Origin: Clonostachys chloroleuca
Lineage: Eukaryota; Ascomycota; Sordariomycetes; Hypocreales; Bionectriaceae
Assembly: GCA_037952775.1 (NCBI GenBank)
Contig: JBANAY010000001.1
Location: forward strand, 620,001 to 684,000
Length of the DNA stretch: 64,000 bases
Direction of reading: 5' to 3'
Part shown: positions 53,036-64,000 of the stretch, piece by piece
Position numbering within the stretch: the first letter of the stretch is position 1
How the letters are laid out: every line of letters starts with the position of its first letter
The notes under the pieces: model-generated
What the model saw: the letters and a program-made list of their open reading frames with translations, nothing else
The model's database searches: none
Told to the model about the DNA's origin: nothing
Program-made: the position numbers and the translations under genes

Positions 53036-54102
53036 CGATTTCTCTCCAGGGCTAGTTCTTGAGAGATGACTTCTGGGATATATGAGTTCAGGTTTCGAGA
53101 TATGGGTCTCGAGTCCCTAGTACATGATTTCTTCAATACACGCGAGAGATCCGGAATGTTTGGAAACTAGACAGAGATTGAAGAATTCATAATTGTAAAG
53201 GTGCAGCGACGTGTAGACAAATGTAGCACTCGTAAACCGAGATATATCCCGAAGAGAGGAGAAAGGACGCGTACTGAATGTAACAACGAGTCCAATTCAA
53301 ACAGAAGCACTTTAACCGGAAGCCTTTGGAGCACTGGTTAAATCCTCGACAATTCTCCGTCAATATGAATTGATTTCATATCCCGCTGATGTTTCTTGTA
53401 TCAACCTGCCCTTTTTGATCGCCATCCTGGGGAATTTCCCGATGTTAAATCGGAATTCTCAATAATCCGTGCGAGTATGTCAATATCGGGCCCGAGCGGG
53501 AAAACCAAGGCCGAATCCGAAAATATGCTCGCCCCGTGCTTATTCGATGCCCAAGCTGAAAGGGGATAATGAGATGTCAGCAGCTGTCCCCAAACTTACT
53601 CTTTTGCGATAAACACCCCGTATTTCCGTAAAGCCGAGTTCGGATATAGACAGCCAACCCACCCCTTGAGGCATCCTCACGCGATCGCAACAGAAGATCA
53701 GTCGTTGCGAGCACTTGGCAGCCGGTTCGGCACAAAGGTCCAATGACACGTAGGTATATGGTGGGAGCGCGGGGTTTTTGACCCCTCTCTTGCTGAAGAA
53801 TCACACCAATGTCGTTGGTTAGGGACTCTGGGGCGGATGGAATTTGATCTGTTGAGATCGTGGTATCGTGAAAACAAAAGTTGGTATATGTTAAGAACCA
53901 AAATGCCTGCTAAGTATATACTCAAGTATGTGCGCGCGTGATCATAATGTTGCCTATTCCTCCTGCAGTCCTTGGCCAACTCTGCCATTCCAGGCTTATG
54001 GGATTCCGTTGGAGGTTAAGAAAGGGTGTTTTGTGAGAAGAGCATGTCGTATGTCTCCCCCGGCTAGGCCGGTTTCAATCCTCATATGCGCTTGGGACAG
54101 CA
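53036..54102. other. Intergenic region, no gene recognised
   Basis: Frames are short and without domains. It includes the 3' flank of the pseudogene. Confidence 0.5.
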
Positions 54103-54491
54103 TCAGCACTCCGACTTTGGAGATGGTGGCGCAAAGCGCAGATTGGCGTTCTCGGTGTACGCTTTGGCTAGATCTTGCTGAAGCTTTTTCTTTTCCTCCT
54201 CGGTCTCCTTCTGTGAAGCCCTCAATGTGGCAATCTTTGCTTCCAGATCCTTCACGTATCGTTTTTTGCTGGCTCGTTGCCTGGCGATGTGTTAGAAAAT
54301 GCATGAGAAAGGGGGCGGCGGGAAATGGATGTATGATATTATATTAAATATTCATTCAATCGATGGGCTGCGCAAGGAATTGGCATCGGAATGACTTACG
54401 CGCTACGAGCTTCGACGATCTTGCGGAATTCAGTCGGCGTGAGCCCGGTTTCCTCATCACTGCTGGCGGTCTCATCGGTGCTGGGCTTCAT
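54103..54491 (-). CDS. Very small bZIP-like protein, two exons, 89 aa
   Basis: Minus-strand exons 54491-54400 and 54280-54103 join across a 119-base intron (GTAAGT..CCAG, branch CTAAC). The product is an acidic N-terminus (KPSTDETASSDEETG), a basic region spanning the junction (RKIVEARSAQRASKKRY) and a zipper with leucines at heptad spacing (VKDLEAKIATL, KKKLQQDL, TENANLR), ending PPSPKSEC. The basic region has Glu where bZIP proteins have the base-contacting Asn, and Ser where the second conserved residue is usually Ala or Arg. It may therefore dimerise without normal DNA binding. An upstream in-frame extension with no ATG context was not used. The length is far below typical fungal bZIPs. 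Confidence 0.65.
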
Positions 54492-57400
54492 GGCACCGAA
54501 CTTGCCATAGTGACTCTGTGGAGAAGCCAGCTTTGCTGTTGTGACCAGAGACAGGTCGCCCACTGGTTGGTATTGGGTTTTGAAGCTGGTTGTGGTGTGT
54601 AAAATCAATGTGTGGCGCTGAAAGGGTGTTGGGTTAAAGATTCGAGATTTGTAGCAGGGTATATGATATGCAACGTTGCGGTGGTGAGATGCATCAAATC
54701 CCATCCATATGAAACCCCACGACAACCTAGAACGCTAACGAAACCCAAGGTACCGATATTCATCGGCCCTATAATAACTCAAAGAGAACGGCTCAAAGAC
54801 TTTCCCTCCTGGAGAAGGATTTCCCGAGCTCGGAAATGCCGCTTTGGACTCTTCACCGTTGGAAGTTGATCGAGTAATCTTTAGTCAACAACACTAGTGC
54901 ACGGCTGTGGGATGCTAGTGGATGGTGGCCCTGGGCGGCTGATCCTCAAAACGCACCGATAGCCGTTTGGACAGGGGAGATTGTTCGTCCAGCATGATGG
55001 GGAACGGGGGAGGCCTCCTCATTGGGCGTCTCACTGAGTATTGTTGCCTATTGTTTACTAGATGCAGTTGATTAGAACCCATGACGATGATCAATCAAAC
55101 AAATAGCAGCAAGGAATGGCTGTTGTAGCCGGTTAATGATGCCGGTCCGGTCGGTTTCAGGCTATAACACTAATCATAGCAGTAAAATGCATTCCTTCGG
55201 CCCGTCATCTTTTACGTGGTAGTTCTCTATGCTCCATCCACGTCACTTATTGCCAGGCCACGTTGTCTGTTGGCGATAACCTCAATTTGCTGCTCTCAAA
55301 GGTTGTACACAACCCCTGAAAGGCATGAACCTCATTGAGCTCTCGAATAAGCATCTGGATCCGCCGAAATAGGTCTTTCGTGTATGCACTATCCCGCTCA
55401 GACGGATTGCCCAAACGAGAGGGCTATGGCTCTTCCGGAGTCGTGCTAGCATAGTTAGTACATAGTTTGTCAGACAGACTTCTCGGAGTTCAAGTGGTCC
55501 GACGGACTTGATGATTAATGGTAATAATAGTGTCGGTCGGAAAAACATCTGAATTGTCCGTGAATGTCCGAGAGGGTCCGGAACCAGAGTGCAGGCTCTG
55601 GTATATGGCTGCCTGCTTAGAGTAGTGAGCCCAGAATCTCTAGTGAGAATGAATTTGTATAATGCTCAATTAACCATTTTATCCGCAGCCGCTCCATTGC
55701 TACAAAACAGACAAGTACAGCACAAGAGTCCGGGAGAGAGAATGGTAGATTCCGCGATTCCGCAAATCCCTGTTCACGAGAGTCTTTAGCTCACTGGTGG
55801 CCCCGCTGTGGACCGACTTTGACAGCTCGTTGTTCCATTGGCTGAAATACGAGTTTTGGGTGGCCAACCTTGCAGAGACGAGAGTCAAAGCTTGTATCGT
55901 TTCCCACAGATGTGGGCACTAGAGCGAGGCCCGAGGAGCGAGAAATTGAGTCTGGCTCAGCAAAACTCACCGAAAAGTCTCCGCCCCAGAATCCTCCGTA
56001 AAGGACAGGTTTTAATTGGCTCACAGCATGAATAAATGCAATGAGTGGGCAGGCGCGGACAATTGAGGCCATCGTCAACTGTGTACGTACGTCGTTGATT
56101 GTTGCTTAAGCTGATGAGCGGCCACATATGTACACCAATACTAATATATTAAGCACCTCTCCTTACTTGATTGGAAGGCCCCAAAGGTATATTTGGAGCT
56201 GTAATAATAATCCTTCGTTCATTGTTTGAGCTTGCCAAATCTCATTAGATTTCCTGCAGTGCTCCCTGTGCTTTGATCCTCCATATGTTAAAGGTCAGTG
56301 ATGCAAAAGCTGATAAACACATTGCCTAGTCGAGGAGGGTAAGATTTGTCCTTCAAACGTTTCTCCGGGGTCCCCTCAACACAGACGCGACCTTTGGCTA
56401 GGATGGCATGCTCATCTGAGGACCTGCAACATCCTTCCAACAAGGGCAGTCATCTGTAGTGCTTACACAGTCATACATCACGCTTGGCGCTGATTCCAGG
56501 TCCCTTCAAGCTTCATCATGGCCTTGTTGAGGTGGAGGCCTCTCCAACTGTCACCGTAACTTTTATACATACACACAAACAAACATGAAACTGAACACTA
56601 CGGCATAAACCAGCACTCAATGCCATCTTCAGGGCGAAGCAGATGGGGAAGATGTTCGGCAACACTGTTCTTTTTCAGCCCTACATGTTGCCATGCATAT
56701 GTGCTCACAGATCGCCCCGCAGGATTCGGCTCCAGGTCCCGTAGGTCTCTGATTGGGGATGATTGTAGCCGCGCCACTTCTCCTAGGGCTACTACCAAAG
56801 TTCCAAGAGCCGACTGCCGAATCCTTGCCAATGATATGCAGTGATTTTGGCTCTGGATTTGGCGGGAGCATGGCCACTTGCTTTGGCCTCATTTCCACGA
56901 TTCTTGATCAACCCAAATTGATTGATATATAAAGGTATAAAGTCCGTATCCAAACAACTCGCAAGAGTAAACTGGAGATCCGTATTGTAAGTACAAAAAT
57001 TCTGCATGTTAAATGAAATTCAAATATGCAATCGCATGTACACCTAGATAGAATTAAAGTTTGAGTTTTAGGGCTCAATACGAGAATTCACAAAATGGTG
57101 ATACGACAAAATTCTTGAAGCCATAATGAGAGAAAACTGCGCTACGGGACAACGATGGATCCTCTAAATCCGCAAAGGGAGGTGAGGCTTTCACCCAATA
57201 TTATCCTGGAAAGCCTCTATCAAAGTAGAGTTCTAGACTGCTAAAATCACGAAGTCATAGCAGCTCGGGGAATTTAACCTGAGCCGGCTTCGTCATCTAG
57301 TTCGCCTCTTCTATGAATGCCAACTAATGGATATTGTCAAAGAGCTCATCTGGTGACTAGGAAGTATCGGTATCAATTCATGGTAAATACAAGCGTTAGA

Positions 57401-57654
57401 TCGCCCCTGCACAATAGAATGCGCCAAAGTGTCCCAAGTTGTACTGGGTCATTAACAAACGTCTCTGGATTCATTGTATTGAGATGTCGGGTCCGGTATG
57501 TTTCATTGCTGTTCTAACCTTGTACTCGAACTCTCATCCGTAAGAAACGGCTCTGAAGAAACAAGAAGTCTTGTTTGCTGACTCGTTTGATCACATCGAT
57601 GTTTAGATCAGCCATTTCCTTCGTTGTCAACCCTTTTCCCTTCAAAGGCATGTA
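54492..57654. other. 3.2-kb intergenic region, no gene recognised
   Basis: Several short frames on both strands, none with a signal peptide or domain that I recognise. The sequence is not obviously repetitive. Confidence 0.5.
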
Positions 57655-57911
57655 TCACTCCTCATCTTCCCTGACAGCCCTGTAAACCCATTCATGGCAC
57701 ACTCTGTTGCCCTTGGGACCAACACAGGCCTTGTCGTCGCAACAGTCCGCAGCGGCGACACAGGGTTCTGATAGTGAATTAGCAGTTGCTACCCAATTAA
57801 ATCAGGAGAGAGTGCGAAAGATCAATCAATACCTCCAAGTGGCACGCATCTTCTCAAAGCAGAAGCGACTGCAAACCAAGCCATCAATATGAGGAGTCGT
57901 GGAGCCTGCAT
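57655..57911 (-). CDS. Small secreted knottin-like cysteine peptide, two exons
   Basis: Minus-strand exons 57911-57833 and 57767-57655 (65-base intron, GTATTG..ATCAG, branch GCTAATT) encode 63 residues. Residues 1-19 are a signal peptide (APRLLILMAWFAVASA). The mature part has six cysteines spaced C-x6-C-x5-C-C-x4-C-x8-C: RRCVPLGEPC, AADCCDDKAC, then a Gly/Lys loop and RVC. That spacing is the inhibitor-cystine-knot pattern. The tail (HEWVYRAVREDEE) is charged. Knottins are stable extracellular peptides, known as protease inhibitors or receptor ligands in plants and animals and, less often, as fungal secreted effectors. A palindromic TATA (GTATTTATAC, 58024-58033) lies about 113 bases upstream of the start. 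It is too short to be seen as a long frame and was found by splicing. Activity unknown. Confidence 0.75.
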
Positions 57912-58421
57912 TTTCGTGGTGATGCTTCGTGGTGGTTGTATTTGAACGTCGTTGGATTTTGAGCTGCGCGCAAAAAGAGGAGAGCAGTGAAGTCAGAAGG
58001 AACGGATCAGGAAAGGGCTGTCTGTATTTATACGGGGACAATAAAGGGCAACAATAATCACGGGCTGACCCATTCCAGTGTCTGAGACAAAGTTCACATG
58101 TCACGAGGGCGGATCTCCTTTCTTGAAGCCTCCCCCACTCATCCACTACCGCATGCATGAAAGTTAATCGGAGAATGGAACTGCCTAGAGCTAAATCCCG
58201 TCATATTGGAAGAATTAAGGTTGAAAACCTGGCCAGTCTCGTATAACAACAGCAGTCAATGATCCCATAGTACGAGGATCATCATGACCTCGACGGCTTT
58301 TCCAAACAATCTCACAAGTTTTCGGGAGATAATGCCATTTGTTTGAATCATGATTCCTGTTTTCATCTACACATTAGATATCGATAATATATTCCCAAAA
58401 ACTCCATTGTTACCATTTCCT
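57912..58421. other. Promoter of the knottin-like gene and intergenic sequence
   Basis: Apart from the TATA element, no gene recognised. Confidence 0.5.
58024..58033 (-). promoter_or_regulatory. TATA box of the knottin-like gene
   Basis: GTATTTATAC reads GTATAAATAC on the minus strand, about 113 bases before the start at 57911, a normal distance for a fungal core promoter. Confidence 0.55.
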
Positions 58422-59769
58422 TCATCTTCGTAAAAATCCCGGAATAGGACTCAGTTGCGCATTGGGAATTGAGCCGTGAGAAGCCGGTGTATTCGGTAAT
58501 AAAATCGGACTTGGAGACCTCTGTGATCTACCCAACGGCCTAGGTGGTTGCAATTCAGTTTGTGGTAGCTCAGGAGGTGAGGCGTACGACTCGGTGGTGG
58601 TCGTGTACATTCCTTGAGCCAGAGCTTGTTGTGGATAATACCGGTATTGTTCCTGTGGCTGGCTGTAGCCCCCCATCGATTGCCACGTCTGCCCCGTTTG
58701 AGGATCGTAATACGGTGAGGGCTGCTGCTGTGGAATATTGAGATCCATCAAAGTGGTTTGCTGAAGCTCGCTGGATATTGCTGCGGGAGGGGGTTGGTGA
58801 AGAGACCAGAGGCCATCCTGCCTGTCCCTGCCAATGACGAAAGTGATGCAGAATATAAGGAAGTTGGGCCAGACCTCGAAAATATACGTCAGCACGTGGA
58901 GATATATCCAGTATGTTGATCGGCTCCCGGCATTACTGGCGAGTCCGTAGATTGACCTCGTGAGTGCCAATGCACAGCAAACAAGCGCCAGAATAGAGGC
59001 CTAGATTATACGATGTGAGCAGAAAGGTAATTAGAAACACATCATCGATTCATACCTTAGCCAATCGACCCTCCTCCCGCGAGATAGCCATTACTCGAAT
59101 GGAGCGCGCAACCAGGAGCATCGACGCAACCATATCCAGTCCCCGAAATGATACACTGATCGCCCATGGGTAGAAATTCCAGGAAGAGCTTCTCATGTAA
59201 TGCCTGACAAGCTCCAGAGCAAAAATGGCGAGCGATAGAATGCCCAGGAGAACAGCGAGAGTGGTGCTGATCGGATTCAGAGCCTTGCCGGTGTCACTGA
59301 GGCTACCAAGCTGGCTTATCGAGATCCCACTTAGCAGATGAATGAGCATAACAAATATTAAGCTTTCCGTGAGCATCATGAAGAATGATGCCGTTGAAGA
59401 AATAATGTAACTCGCATCGGGACTGTAGAACAACCCGAAAGTCGTCTGCAAAGAGACCAGGAGAAAAGCCACAGCATCTAGCAGACAAGCGCTAAAGAGA
59501 CGACGATTGAGTTAGCCTTATACGTCATGGTAGAAAGAACGGATTGCATATAGTAGGCGCAATGTGCCCGCAGCGAATACTGAAAATGCTCACAGGAGAA
59601 AGAAGCCCATGAATATCCTTTGGAGAAGAAACGCGAAGCGAGCTGGATCATATCGCCTCCGATTGTGTCGGAGTGAGCAGCCCCAGACGACTATGCCCGC
59701 GAAGAAGGTTACAAAACCAAGAACAAACCTCACGATCCATAGCTTTTCCACTAGGTCCAACGTAGGCAT
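58422..59769 (-). CDS. Multi-pass membrane protein with Gln/Pro-rich tail, hypothetical
   Basis: Minus-strand exons 59769-59594, 59491-59056 and 59000-58422 give 396 residues. The 102-base first intron (GTGAGC..CTTTAG) is needed: it skips an in-frame TGA that otherwise looks like a nonsense mutation. About seven membrane helices lie in residues 8-265 (LWIVRFVLGFVTFFAGIVVW; CLLDAVAFLLVSLQTTFG; ASFFMMLTESLIFVMLIHLL; TLAVLLGILSLAIFALELV; GLDMVASMLLVARSI; ASILALVCCALALT; YIFEVWPNFLIFCITFVIG). The last 130 residues form a disordered Gln/Pro/Ser/Tyr-rich cytoplasmic tail. The layout resembles fungal seven-helix proteins of the DUF7702/rhodopsin-like type. Function unknown. Confidence 0.75.
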
Positions 59770-61225
59770 GCTCGCGGTCTGCACACGGGAATGGCCACTG
59801 GTAGTGTCAAAGAGATCGGATCCTCGTCGCGTAGAAGATCTGCTACCGGAGCGAGTGTGAGGAACGAGTTGGAAATGGTTTGGGTGCCATGCCTACCAGC
59901 ATACTGATGAATCGAGAGACCAGGCTACTGCGAGATTAATTTAAAAATCTGGCTTCGGTTACCTACATATACTGGGAAATAAAACGCCTAGATAAGGTTG
60001 CATCGAGCACTTCGGACTGGGCTTTCATTGCTCAGGCAGCCTGCTCCATGGGTATCTCGACAGGGGACGTGATGCAGGGCACCAAACTGGTCCCACATGG
60101 CTTTCTTCCTGGAAGCTTGTCCTGATAACAAGATGAGCTGTGGGAAGCCCATAACTGGCCATGGTCGCCGAATTGCGTAAGAGCTCTCCTATCGAACTTG
60201 TTTCAGATTTCTGGATCAAGTAAAGACTATGACGACACCTGCGCAAGAAATCTTAGCAAAACGGCGGATGCTAAAAGGTTCCAATATCATTTAGCCCTTT
60301 GATGAGCGGGAATGCAGGTGATGAATCCGGACCGGGGTATGAAAAGGGGCGCAATCATTCTTTTGGTCATGTCGATTGGCTGGTTTCTCAATTCACTCTC
60401 CAATCCCTGACCCGACTAATACGATATGGGCTCATGTTATATGAACCCCACTACACCACCATGCAGCTTGAGAGCTCGCTTGGTGCTTGGTAGGGTTGCA
60501 GCAGAGATTTGTATTGCTCGCGACGTAGAATCTACATAGTAAGCTAGAGGTAAATGGTGTGCTCACGCTTCCCCTGATCCTAGACATGCCCTCATGGCCA
60601 TAGTTGCAGCCAAACTGGAGACACGAGGGGTTCATCACCATTCGTTCAATTGACTTTCATGAGTCTCGGGCCCCGCGGTAACCTGAATGAGTGGTCTAAC
60701 GGTGAGCATGAGTTCCATATACTACAATGGCTCTGAATTAGTATTTAGTCTTCTACGAAATTTGGAGTTAAAAGCCAGCCGCGAAATCCAAGGTATCTAG
60801 CCATTCCCCAGGCGAGAAATCGCACACATTCTTTTCTTGTCCTAGATCTATTTCGACATTGGGATCGGTCGTCCGTGCTTCGCAGCTAAACCTTATTTCT
60901 CACCTTCCATACAGGGTGTTTTCAAACTCAGATCTCAACTTTCAGGCAAGACAAAGAAGCTCATTGGTGGATATATAAGATATTCAAGTTGAACAGGCCA
61001 AGAAACCATCGTATCCTGCATGAACATAGTAATGAAGAAAACAGGAACAGACGCGTACATCTAGAGAAGATTATAAGGGAATGCAATCCAGAACAACCTG
61101 TTAGTGTCTGTATGATTATGCATGTATGATGGAAAAGAAAATAAGTGTATTAACCCTTGACAAGAAGACGCCTAAAAGAAAAGTGTATACCCAAACTAAT
61201 CCCTCATAAATTCTTCTGCCTTCAA
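59770..61225. other. Intergenic region, no gene recognised
   Basis: Short frames only; nothing with domain features. Confidence 0.5.
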
Positions 61226-62527
61226 TTATTCCCTTGTATATTCGGGCGCTGCCATCGCTCCTGAATCTTGGTATGATGGCAGCTGTGCACCCGAGCCTTC
61301 CTGGTTCTCGGCGGGTTGATGGCATGCATCTGCCGATGGTAGAACGAGAAGACTTTGTGATCCACGTGTCTTGCAGGGTCTCCCTGCAATTTCATAGTCG
61401 ACTTGCCAGTGTATCGTATGCTCCACCTTGACGTTGCATATGGAAAAGCTGGGGGAGAGTGCGTCAGGCATGTTGGGTGAAGGGAGGTGAATGTCCATCA
61501 TCTGCCCCAAGTCAATGGGGGGTAGATCCTCCGTTGAAGGGATCACAATGTCTAAGAAGAAGGATGGTGAAATATTCTTGGTGAGATCTTTATTGCTCTT
61601 CCAGCCGTCATCGATACTGCCATACGTTGTCTCAGCTTTGATGCCAGTCAGTGATTCTATTTGCACTTCGACGCGCTTCAGCCGAACTGTAGGTGCCAGT
61701 TTCTCGATCAGTTCAGGCGCATTCTCCCCTGTTGGTGTTACGTGCAGCAAGAATCCCATCGGCCTGGGGTCGTTGATTTGAAGAACGGATGGGACCCATG
61801 TGTGGATTTCATGCGTAGACTTTGATGCAGACGATGACTTCAGTAGATTCTTCATCTTTTGAGACTTTGAGAGATGAGGTTTCGACCCTAAGGCGAAATC
61901 CGTAACGTGGAAGGGTACCGGCTCTCTATTGAGTTGCAAGCTATCTTCGAAAGAAGGCATCTTCTCAGGGAGAGACACCAGAATTCTGACGGGTAATAAC
62001 GCGTCTAGGGCATCAGGGTGGTCCTTGCTACGGAGTTCCAAGGTGGCTCGAAGATAATACTCGACAATTCCTTCGTTGTACTCTCCATCTTCGAGCTTCT
62101 GGAAACTCGCGGGCAACGGCTCCACGCCGACACTGCCCCCGGAAGCAGGCATGAAAAACTCGCGAGCGTGCTTGCTATTTGCGAACCAGCTCAAATCAAT
62201 ATGGGTGGGCAGTGTGAATGCGAAGCGCCACTCCTGCGAGCCAGAAGCCGCGTCAATATGGAGTGGTCCACGGAAAAGCTCCTGCTTATTCTTGTCTCCT
62301 TCGATAATTGTGAAATTACCCTGGTATGTATCGGCCCAGCGCACGCCCGATCTCATGCGCGTACGAGTCGCTCCATGGAGGGAGACCTTGACAGCTGCGT
62401 CAGGGCAGACGACCGGGGATATGCGGTAAACCCAGCCGACGATGGTGTCACCCGGTCGGTAGCTGTGGTGTTTCTTGTCCAGCCGGATGCCTAGACCCGG
62501 CGTGCATGTGTTTTGAATTGGCGGCAT
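61226..62527 (-). CDS. Arrestin-domain (alpha-arrestin) protein, 433 aa
   Basis: An intronless protein. The N-terminal half has the arrestin N-domain pattern: LGIRLDKKHHSYRPGDTIVG with the PGD turn that marks the family, then VKVSLHGATRTR, and FRGPLHIDAASGSQEWRFAFTLP. A central YYLRATLELRS block and a beta-rich second half follow, consistent with the paired beta-sandwich fold. Near the C-terminus is QLPSYQDS, an LPxY variant of the PY motif through which alpha-arrestins recruit HECT ubiquitin ligases of the Rsp5/Nedd4 type, and the protein ends APEYTRE. In fungi such proteins tag plasma-membrane transporters for endocytosis or act in pH sensing. The client is unknown, though transporters at 31435 and 36278 are nearby. 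Confidence 0.87.
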   Translation of the reverse strand: MPPIQNTCTPGLGIRLDKKHHSYRPGDTIVGWVYRISPVVCPDAAVKVSLHGATRTRMRSGVRWADTYQGNFTIIEGDKNKQELFRGPLHIDAASGSQEWRFAFTLPTHIDLSWFANSKHAREFFMPASGGSVGVEPLPASFQKLEDGEYNEGIVEYYLRATLELRSKDHPDALDALLPVRILVSLPEKMPSFEDSLQLNREPVPFHVTDFALGSKPHLSKSQKMKNLLKSSSASKSTHEIHTWVPSVLQINDPRPMGFLLHVTPTGENAPELIEKLAPTVRLKRVEVQIESLTGIKAETTYGSIDDGWKSNKDLTKNISPSFFLDIVIPSTEDLPPIDLGQMMDIHLPSPNMPDALSPSFSICNVKVEHTIHWQVDYEIAGRPCKTRGSQSLLVLPSADACHQPAENQEGSGAQLPSYQDSGAMAAPEYTRE

Positions 62528-63294
62528 GGTTGTTGTGTTGAGTGATTTGCGATTACCGGGACATTTCCCAGCAGCACGGCAATTTGCGGGGGACCAGGGC
62601 TGATTTAAGTACTGGGATCAAACCCATTCATGCCACGGATGGTACGATAATCAATGCGCCTACGGCAGCTTGTTGGTATTTGTTGGAACTGCTCACTTGT
62701 GGCTGTGTGTGCTGAGATCAGCCGTGCGGCCCGTGCCAAGATGGGGCTGTCTTTCGATGTTCAGTTTCGCAGCGGCAAGTGCCTAATTCCAGTATTATAG
62801 CGCCTTGATCCCTTTGCAGATGGATGAGACTAGAGGTTCTCATTACTCTAGCCTCGCCACACGACCACTGTCAAATCCAACCAGAGCGCGTTTGCGTACC
62901 GACCTGCAGGTCTAGAACAACATACGATTGTCTTGGCTGAATCTGACAGCTACGATCAAATCCTTGGCAGCCCAAAGCAAGGCCTGCCTACCCTATACTG
63001 TAGCGGGCATATAAAACCCAACCACTAACACACATGAGCGTTCCCATGAAAGTTCTTTTATCCGGCAGTGCTAAGCAGAATATTTGTGGTAGCCTAGGGA
63101 TCTTCATTGCGTACCTCTGTCTTGACAAACCTGAAACAACTATACAAGTAAAACTGAATCTAGGTCTCTTAGAAACAGCACAACCATGACCACTCTGTCT
63201 GCTACCCAACGAAGCTCCATGTATCGCATTCATGGTGGATCCCATGCCCTTAAGTTTCCATATATCCAAAGTCCATTAACCTTACTGGCTACCC
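62528..63294. other. Intergenic region, no gene recognised
   Basis: The promoter of the arrestin gene lies on the left and the 3' end of the RTA1-like gene on the right. Confidence 0.5.
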
Positions 63295-64000
63295 TTAGTT
63301 AGAGACGTGAACATTTTCCAACTCCACGTTTGAACTGCCATCTTGCCCCTTTTGCAGCACCTGCTTTGGGAGCCTCCACTCAATGTCTAGACACAAGCCG
63401 GGATGTCCGACAGTCAAACAAATGCTCGCAATGGCAATCATGGTGCCTTCCAAAATCATGAATGCCACTTCGTCGTTGGCGAGTGAACTGCTAAAACCAT
63501 CCTTCAATTCAACAACACGGAAAACACATCTCACGAAGATGGTACCGGACGCGATCGCAAGACCTAAAAGAGTAAGCATATTTTTGTTCCCAACATGTTG
63601 ATTTTGACCTACCAAAGATCATGCTCTTCCATCGGAGACCTGAATGGGTGGGCGGTATTCGAACGTGGCACGAGTCGAATTTAGTGGCAAAGTGCCATCT
63701 CCACGCGTAAATAGCAGCATAGAGTATAAAAGAGAAGAGAGACACGACCTGAAATGACAGCCCACCGATCATGACATTCACGCCTGTCTGTCTCAAGTCC
63801 AATGCCTCTTGGGTCATGCCCCCTGATGTCGAAGTGATGGCACCTCCAGTGGCCTGTAAGATAAGACATATAAAGTCGCATGTCATGAATATGATAGATA
63901 CTGTCGTCGATCGGACCCATAGGAGGCTTTCGTCGCAGGAGTACGCGACGCGGGCGAATGTGATGTAGATGGCGGCCGTGAGGAAGGCTGGTCCTATGGT
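63295..64000 (-). CDS. RTA1-like lipid-translocating exporter, 3' part
   Basis: The gene enters the window from the right, so the N-terminus is missing. Minus-strand exons visible are 64000-63613 and 63563-63295, joined by a 49-base intron (GTAGGT..TTTAG) that splits a Gly codon. Recognised blocks are PAFLTAAIYITFARV, FMTCDFICLILQATGGAIT, TGVNVMIGGLSFQVVSLFSF, ASGTIFVRCVFRVVE and LEGTMIAIASICLTVGHPG, the usual succession in the RTA1-like family. These are seven-helix membrane proteins linked to sterol/lipid or drug tolerance (yeast RTA1, RSB1). The C-terminal tail is short and polar (KQVLQKGQDGSSNVELENVH). No frame defect in the visible part. Confidence 0.87.

Noticed and set aside
59575..59594. 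TGA nonsense codon in the multi-pass membrane protein
   Set aside because: A 102-base intron with good GTGAGC and CTTTAG ends removes it and keeps frame; no mutation need be assumed.

Overview
This window is nuclear DNA of a filamentous ascomycete (Pezizomycotina; gene content suggests Sordariomycetes, though the sequence alone does not fix the order). The signs are short introns of about 47-120 nt with GTRNGT donors and CTAAY-like branch sites, CT-rich leaders upstream of ATGs, two HET-domain genes, F-box and F-box/ankyrin genes, fungal PTR2 and sugar transporters, an Hmt1-type ABC half-transporter and an RTA1-like membrane protein. No rRNA, tRNA, CRISPR array or intact transposon was recognised.

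Layout. 1-8.1 kb is a conserved, GC-rich block: a Golgi-type GT32 mannosyltransferase, a four-helix membrane protein, a secreted RNase T2 and a bacterial-looking HAD-IIB phosphatase. 9.3-17.9 kb holds an F-box gene, an HD-domain gene, a macro-domain ADP-ribose phosphatase, a large HET gene and a four-exon NmrA-like gene. 17.9-22 kb is gene-poor, with decayed repeats. 22-24.4 kb has a highly repetitive secreted precursor-like protein facing a second probable secreted gene that has no ATG. 25.6-33.5 kb carries an F-box gene and a divergent pair, a C2H2 transcription factor and a PTR2 transporter, each broken by one apparent single-base frameshift. 36.3-38.3 kb is an intact seven-exon sugar transporter. 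38.8-42.5 kb is decayed: a PD-(D/E)XK-like pseudogene and a CorA-like remnant. 42.5-50.5 kb has a second HET gene, the ABC transporter and an F-box/ankyrin gene. 50.6-53 kb has a small secreted gene without ATG and a pseudogene of a YgiC-type glutathionylspermidine-synthase-like protein, probably of bacterial origin. 54-64 kb holds a tiny bZIP gene, a small cysteine-knot secreted peptide gene, a multi-pass membrane protein, an alpha-arrestin and the 3' part of an RTA1-like gene that runs off the window.

Together this looks like accessory fungal sequence: recognition genes (HET, F-box, ankyrin), small secreted proteins, transporters with a local regulator, laterally acquired enzymes, and many genes in the process of being lost. 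Several frame breaks lie at short G runs, so assembly error must be excluded before all of them are called pseudogenes. Exon coordinates were derived by hand from splice signals and reading-frame continuity. Family names come from recognised motifs, not from database searches.
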